Source: Erysipelotrichaceae bacterium 7770_A6 (GTDB lineage Bacteria > Bacillota_I > Bacilli_A > Erysipelotrichales > Erysipelotrichaceae). From it: a stretch of DNA of 42,130 nucleotides. The notes beneath the pieces were generated by a model that was not told the origin of the DNA, did no database searches, and was given only the letters and a program-made list of their open reading frames with translations. The stretch covers positions 1-42,130 of the forward strand of contig QQXM01000024.1 of assembly GCA_014610835.1 (NCBI GenBank). The letters run 5' to 3'. The position numbers were made by a program, and so were the translations under genes. Numbering within the stretch: position 1 is the stretch's first letter; each line of letters begins with the position of its first letter. Shown here piece after piece: positions 39,113 to 42,130 of this stretch.

Positions 39113-39553
39113 TGTGGAAAAGATATAAATAATTGTGGATAATTTTTTTATCCACAATTTACGCACATGTAAAATAATGCATAAAATAAAGGAAATAATG
39201 ACTTTTCCACAATTTTCCACAAAATTAAAATGTTGATTAATTGTGGAATACTAATCCACAGTGTGGAAAAATCAGAAAATTGTTGAAAATTAGAAAAAAC
39301 CTCAAAATACTACACAATAATCAACAACTAAATAATGGCTTATTTATCACAAAATATAAGTTTTCCACAGTTTTCCACAATTGTGGAAAACTGTAATTGT
39401 GGATGTGGGGATTAGCTGTGGAAAACTGTTTTTAAAAAATTTGATAAAACTTTAAATTCTGGCATAAATATCATGTATTTTACATATTGTCGATATTGTT
39501 GATAAAAAAAGACTTCATATAATGCAGTAAAAATAATAAACAATTGTGGAAAA
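39113..39553. other. oriC: Origin of replication, DnaA-box cluster
   Basis: The stretch upstream of dnaA holds many DnaA boxes and no gene. Perfect TTATCCACA-type boxes are at 39134-39142 (minus) and 39148-39156 (plus), the two halves of a 12-bp palindrome. TTTTCCACA-type boxes are at 39113, 39203, 39213, 39262, 39361, 39371, 39382, 39417 and 39545 (9-mer starts), with weaker ones at 39242, 39252 and 39398. A perfect 28-bp palindrome lies at 39367-39394. An AT-rich stretch without boxes (about 39426-39540) is the best candidate for the unwinding element. The stretch to jag beyond 39553 holds the small RNA unit. Confidence 0.92.
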
Positions 39554-39590
39554 AATGAGAATGGCCGTTAATTTAAGCAACAATAATAAA

Positions 39591-39636
39591 AAAGGTAATA
39601 ATATCGATTCACAGAAGAACTGATAATATTACCTTT
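39591..39636 (-). terminator. Terminator of the oriC-proximal transcript
   Basis: Arms at 39591-39605 and 39622-39636 form a 15-bp stem with one mismatch and a 16-base loop. On the minus strand it is followed by a T tract. It would stop transcription before it enters the DnaA-box region. Confidence 0.75.
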
Positions 39637-39747
39637 CCCTTTTCATGATTTTGAATGTCCGATTCAAAAAGTAAAAGGAGTTTAACATGAATAATGATAA
39701 CATATTTATCAAATAAATTTTAAGCATGATTGATGATGACTGTCTAA
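39591..39747 (-). ncRNA. Candidate small RNA next to oriC
   Basis: A promoter (39754-39781) and a strong terminator (arms 39591-39605 and 39622-39636) delimit a minus-strand transcript of about 155 nt between the jag terminator and oriC. It contains a small stem, TTGAATCGGACATTCAA (39651-39667, minus strand). A 32-codon frame from an ATG at 39731 (MLKIYLINMLSLF, ending MKRER) would give a small hydrophobic peptide with a basic tail, but it has no ribosome binding site. I therefore favour an untranslated RNA. No known family was recognised. Confidence 0.4.
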
Positions 39748-39753
39748 GTTATT

Positions 39754-39781
39754 ATTATATTTTTCATTATCTTTCCGTCAA
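39754..39781 (-). promoter_or_regulatory. Promoter of the oriC-proximal transcript
   Basis: On the minus strand TTGACG (39776-39781), a 16-bp spacer and a perfect TATAAT (39754-39759). The predicted start is near 39747. Confidence 0.6.
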
Positions 39782-39797
39782 AGCTTTGCAAGCCCGT

Positions 39798-39825
39798 AAA
39801 AAAACCACTGTTTTATAACAGTGGT
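39798..39825 (-). terminator. Terminator of the rpmH-rnpA-yidC-jag run
   Basis: ACCACTGTT (39804-39812) and AACAGTGGT (39817-39825) form a perfect 9-bp stem with a 4-base loop, just after the jag stop. Seven T follow on the minus strand. Confidence 0.9.
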
Positions 39826-39832
39826 CATTTTC

Positions 39833-40489
39833 TTATTCACCCATTGTATCGTCAGACATATCTTCGATTTCTTCAGGTTCTTCATCTGGAACATACTTGA
39901 TAACAAGATGTCTATTTGTTCCTTCCCCTTCAGATTCCGTAGAAATGTTATGCCAGTCATTTAATGTCTGATGAATCACCTTACGTTCATCATTAGGCAT
40001 TGGATCAAGTTCTACATTTACATGAGATCTTTGAACCTGTTTGGCAATTCTTTTACCCATGGCTCTTAATTTGTAATAACGTTCATCTTTGTAATGATTA
40101 ACATCAATTAATACATCAATTCTCTTCTTGAATTCAGCATTCACTGCAGCTCTTACTACAGTATTGAAAGCAGATAATGTCTTCCCCATCTTACCAATCA
40201 ATACAGCGTTGTTATCAGCATTTAAGTTAATGATGAATCCATCATTCTTTTCTTCCAGTGCAACTTCAATATCTAAATCAATACCAGTAAAGAAGTCTCC
40301 AAGATAATCAAAGATAAATTCCTTTACATCTTCCATTGAAAATACATTCGCTGTAATAGATTTACCAATACCTAATACACCATCTTTTTCTTCTAAGATT
40401 GTGTATGAGAGATCTTCAACAGAACAACCCTTTTCTTCTGCAGCCTGTTCTAAGATTTCTTCAATTGTTTTAGCGGAATAAGAAGTCAT
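39833..40489 (-). CDS. jag: RNA-binding protein Jag/KhpB
   Basis: A 218-residue protein with the Jag N-terminal domain (SAKTIEEILEQAAEEKGCSVEDL, GVLGIGKS), a central KH-like domain (AVLIGKMGKTLSAFNTVVRAAVN) and a C-terminal R3H domain (RKVIHQTLNDWHNISTESEGEGTNRHLVIKYV). In Firmicutes, KhpB binds RNA and affects cell elongation. It directly follows yidC with the two codons overlapping (TAATG), the usual arrangement. Confidence 0.94.
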   Translation of the reverse strand: MTSYSAKTIEEILEQAAEEKGCSVEDLSYTILEEKDGVLGIGKSITANVFSMEDVKEFIFDYLGDFFTGIDLDIEVALEEKNDGFIINLNADNNAVLIGKMGKTLSAFNTVVRAAVNAEFKKRIDVLIDVNHYKDERYYKLRAMGKRIAKQVQRSHVNVELDPMPNDERKVIHQTLNDWHNISTESEGEGTNRHLVIKYVPDEEPEEIEDMSDDTMGE

Positions 40490-41403
40490 TATCTTGCTCC
40501 TTTCTTATTTGCATTGTTTTTATCAATAATCTTTTGAACAACTAAAGTCTTAATAATATTAACCAATGAGTTAATAGCCCAGTATAGAGCCATAGCGCTT
40601 GGCCACACCAAACCAAACATCATGATCATTGCCATCATATAGATCTGCATGAACTTCATTGACTTGTTTTCAGGAATATCAGGTCTTCTATGATGTTTTG
40701 CTGCTTCAGCTTCAGCCTTCTTCTTCTGAATCATCTGAGGAAGCTTCATTGATAAGAACTGGCATACAGCCATGAAGATAAATAGCAATAAATACATCCA
40801 TCCAATTGCATCACCCTTCAATGCACCCTGGATACCTGTTAATGGAGTAGAATCCATCTTCATTCCTAAGAATGAACCAGTTTGAACAGCTTCACTTCTC
40901 TGAACAGCCATATACATAGCCATTAAGATTGGGAACTGAATAAATGTAACTAATAATGTACCAGTTGGAGAAATATTGTACTTCTTGTATAGTGCCTGCA
41001 TTTCAGCAGCTTGACGCATCTTAGAAGTATCATCATCTCTTCCTTCATATTTACGCTGAATCTTTTCAAGTTCAGGCTGGATCAACTGCATCTGTTGTGT
41101 CGCAATTGTTGATTTATAAGTAGCTAAAGCAACAATACCATTAACTAAGATTGTAATTGCGATGATAGCTCCACCAACTGTAATCTTAGGAGCTAAAATA
41201 TTGATCAGCTTACTTAATGGATATACGAAGATTGCGCTGAACCAGTTTTCATCAGCCATAATGCTTGAGAATGTAGTATCGTTTGTGATTAAAATAATAT
41301 TGTTATTGGCATCTCTTGGAACGGTACAACCTACTGTCATAACCACAAATAACATGAGGCAAGACCACTTCAAGATTTTTTTCATGCGGGGACTTAATTT
41401 CAT
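40489..41403 (-). CDS. yidC: Membrane protein insertase YidC (SpoIIIJ type)
   Basis: A 304-residue lipoprotein insertase. The N-terminus has a basic region, a hydrophobic stretch and a lipobox TVGC with Cys26 as the lipidated residue. The 60KD_IMP core follows, with ILVNGIVALATYKSTIATQQMQLIQPELEKIQRKYEGRDD, ISPTGTLLVTFIQFPILMAMYMAVQRS and WPSAMALYWAINSLVNI. It inserts small membrane proteins, alone or with SecYEG. The ATG has AAGGAG seven bases upstream. It lies between rnpA and jag. Confidence 0.95.
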   Translation of the reverse strand: MKLSPRMKKILKWSCLMLFVVMTVGCTVPRDANNNIILITNDTTFSSIMADENWFSAIFVYPLSKLINILAPKITVGGAIIAITILVNGIVALATYKSTIATQQMQLIQPELEKIQRKYEGRDDDTSKMRQAAEMQALYKKYNISPTGTLLVTFIQFPILMAMYMAVQRSEAVQTGSFLGMKMDSTPLTGIQGALKGDAIGWMYLLLFIFMAVCQFLSMKLPQMIQKKKAEAEAAKHHRRPDIPENKSMKFMQIYMMAMIMMFGLVWPSAMALYWAINSLVNIIKTLVVQKIIDKNNANKKGAR

Positions 41404-41426
41404 TACCCTTCTCCTTATTCATTTAA

Positions 41427-41759
41427 CTACAACATTGTAGCTTTATTAAATAGTTTTTCCAAGCTATTTTTATTTGTAAGATAATCGTTTTCTTTATATC
41501 CAAATCTTACAATAATGACAGCATCGTATTTGCATGTTTCAAAGTCAATTAGATCCTGACACATCATACGAACCTGTCTTTTCAATTTGTTTCTTACTAC
41601 CGCATTTCCTATCTTTTTAGACAGTGTAATTCCAATACGATTCATTTCTTCTTTTTTAGGTCGATAGTATAAAGCATATTGATGATTTGTAACTTTTTTT
41701 CCAGTATGAATCAATTCCTGGAATTCTTGAGATTTCTTGACACGGTTTATTTTTTTCAT
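41427..41759 (-). CDS. rnpA: Ribonuclease P protein component
   Basis: A 110-residue basic protein that assists the RNase P RNA in tRNA 5' processing. The RNR motif GNAVVRNKLKRQVR is intact, preceded by NRIGITLSKKIG. GAGG lies seven bases before the ATG. It lies 42 bp after rpmH, with a hairpin in between that probably keeps RnpA below L34. Confidence 0.95.
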   Translation of the reverse strand: MKKINRVKKSQEFQELIHTGKKVTNHQYALYYRPKKEEMNRIGITLSKKIGNAVVRNKLKRQVRMMCQDLIDFETCKYDAVIIVRFGYKENDYLTNKNSLEKLFNKATML

Positions 41760-41777
41760 ATGAAAACCTCAAAATTG

Positions 41778-41803
41778 AAAAAAAACCACCTTGTCGGCGG
41801 TTT
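41778..41803 (-). terminator. Attenuating hairpin between rpmH and rnpA
   Basis: AAACCACC (41783-41790) and GGCGGTTT (41796-41803) form an 8-bp stem with one G-U pair. Eight T follow on the minus strand. It begins at the rpmH stop. Confidence 0.8.
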
Positions 41804-41936
41804 AAGCAGATAAGACCTTTCTTCCCTTAGCACGTCTTCTTGCAAGGACCTTACGTCCGCCGACTGTTGCCATACGGGCCCTAAAGCCATGAGTGGCTTT
41901 GTTCTTTTTCTTGCTTGGTTGGTATGTTCTCTTCAT
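41802..41936 (-). CDS. rpmH: Ribosomal protein L34
   Basis: A 44-residue, very basic ribosomal protein of the large subunit: it starts [20 protein letters not shown] and contains [24 protein letters not shown] lies eight bases before the ATG. It is the first gene of the rpmH-rnpA-yidC-jag block and has a strong promoter. It was found by reading the frame directly, since it is shorter than the usual reporting limit. Confidence 0.97.
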   Translation of the reverse strand: MKRTYQPSKKKNKATHGFRARMATVGGRKVLARRRAKGRKVLSA

Positions 41937-41993
41937 TCATGCCACCTCCATTCATAAATTTTTCTACATGTTATAGAAAACAAACGCTATAAA

Positions 41994-42022
41994 ATAATAT
42001 CTTTTGTGTAGATAATTGTCAA
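41994..42022 (-). promoter_or_regulatory. Promoter of rpmH-rnpA-yidC-jag
   Basis: On the minus strand a perfect TTGACA (42017-42022), a 17-bp spacer and TATTAT (41994-41999, five of six). A single near-match to a DnaA box, TTATCTACA, lies in the spacer. Confidence 0.85.
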
Positions 42023-42082
42023 TAAACAACAGAAAAAGAATCTACGAATTTAGTTACTATTCACCGATAAACAAAAATAAAT

Positions 42083-42130
42083 AGAACAGGTAACCGATAC
42101 TTAACAGTATCAGATCCTGTTCTGTTTTTT
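42083..42130. terminator. Strong hairpin at the right edge
   Basis: AGAACAGG (42083-42090) pairs with CCTGTTCT (42116-42123), and GATAC (42096-42100) with GTATC (42107-42111) inside. Six T follow on the plus strand, and a T-rich tract on the minus strand. It likely ends a minus-strand gene outside the window and insulates the rpmH promoter. Confidence 0.75.

Noticed and set aside
39687-39716. Nine-codon plus-strand ORF with AAAGGAG six bases before its ATG, near oriC
   Set aside because: No plus-strand promoter is evident and the peptide is too short to judge; the binding-site match may be chance in this purine-rich stretch.

Overview
The window is a 42-kb piece of the origin of replication region of a low-GC Firmicute (Bacillota). 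The gene content and order (rpmH, rnpA, yidC, jag, DnaA-box cluster, dnaA, dnaN, rlbA, recF, gyrB, gyrA, serS, SRP RNA, dnaX, ybaB, recR, mnmG, rsmG, noc, parA, parB, atp operon), the absence of sporulation genes and the general protein style suggest an anaerobic gut member of the Erysipelotrichia. That class-level placement is an inference, not something the sequence proves. Nearly everything is on the minus strand.

Layout. 1-1.7 kb is a mosaic left edge: the C-terminal part of a PurM-like protein without its N-terminus, a DUF1284-like protein, and the C-terminal part of a HAD phosphatase. 1.7-9.4 kb is an accessory metabolic stretch: an MFS transporter, a YitT-family membrane protein, a CyuA-type cysteine desulfidase, a LacZ beta-galactosidase with a divergent PocR-AraC regulator, and a decayed ChbG/YdjC deacetylase gene. 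9.4-16 kb is a complete F-type ATP synthase operon (atpI-B-E-F-H-A-G-D-C); its c subunit carries two carboxylates, which points to sodium coupling. 16-23.5 kb holds acpS, parB, parA, noc, rsmG, a ThyX-like protein, mnmG and an EVE/PUA-like protein. 23.5-30.1 kb holds fhs, recR, ybaB, dnaX, tadA, the SRP RNA and serS with a serine T-box leader. 30.1-39.1 kb holds a small ribbon-helix-helix-like gene, gyrA, gyrB, recF, rlbA, dnaN and dnaA. 39.1-39.6 kb is oriC, with at least a dozen DnaA-box-like 9-mers, and 39.6-42.1 kb holds a candidate small RNA, jag, yidC, rnpA and rpmH.

How it fits together. DnaA, its boxes, DnaN, RecF, gyrase and DnaX/RecR serve initiation, elongation and repair. ParA/ParB act with two perfect 16-bp parS sites that flank serS 9-11 kb from oriC, and Noc is a ParB paralogue for nucleoid occlusion. 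The rpmH-rnpA-yidC-jag block encodes ribosome, RNase P and membrane-insertion functions. If replication starts at the box cluster, this block is transcribed toward the origin, unlike the usual Bacillus arrangement.

Most worth following up: a perfect parS lying inside the serS T-box leader where it can also fold as an RNA stem; a promoter-plus-terminator unit of about 155 nt between jag and oriC with no convincing ORF; a 28-bp perfect palindrome of DnaA boxes and a 15-bp perfect inverted repeat in the dnaA-dnaN spacer; a second DnaA-box-like cluster upstream of rsmG; a ThyX paralogue that lost its signature; and the two-carboxylate c subunit.
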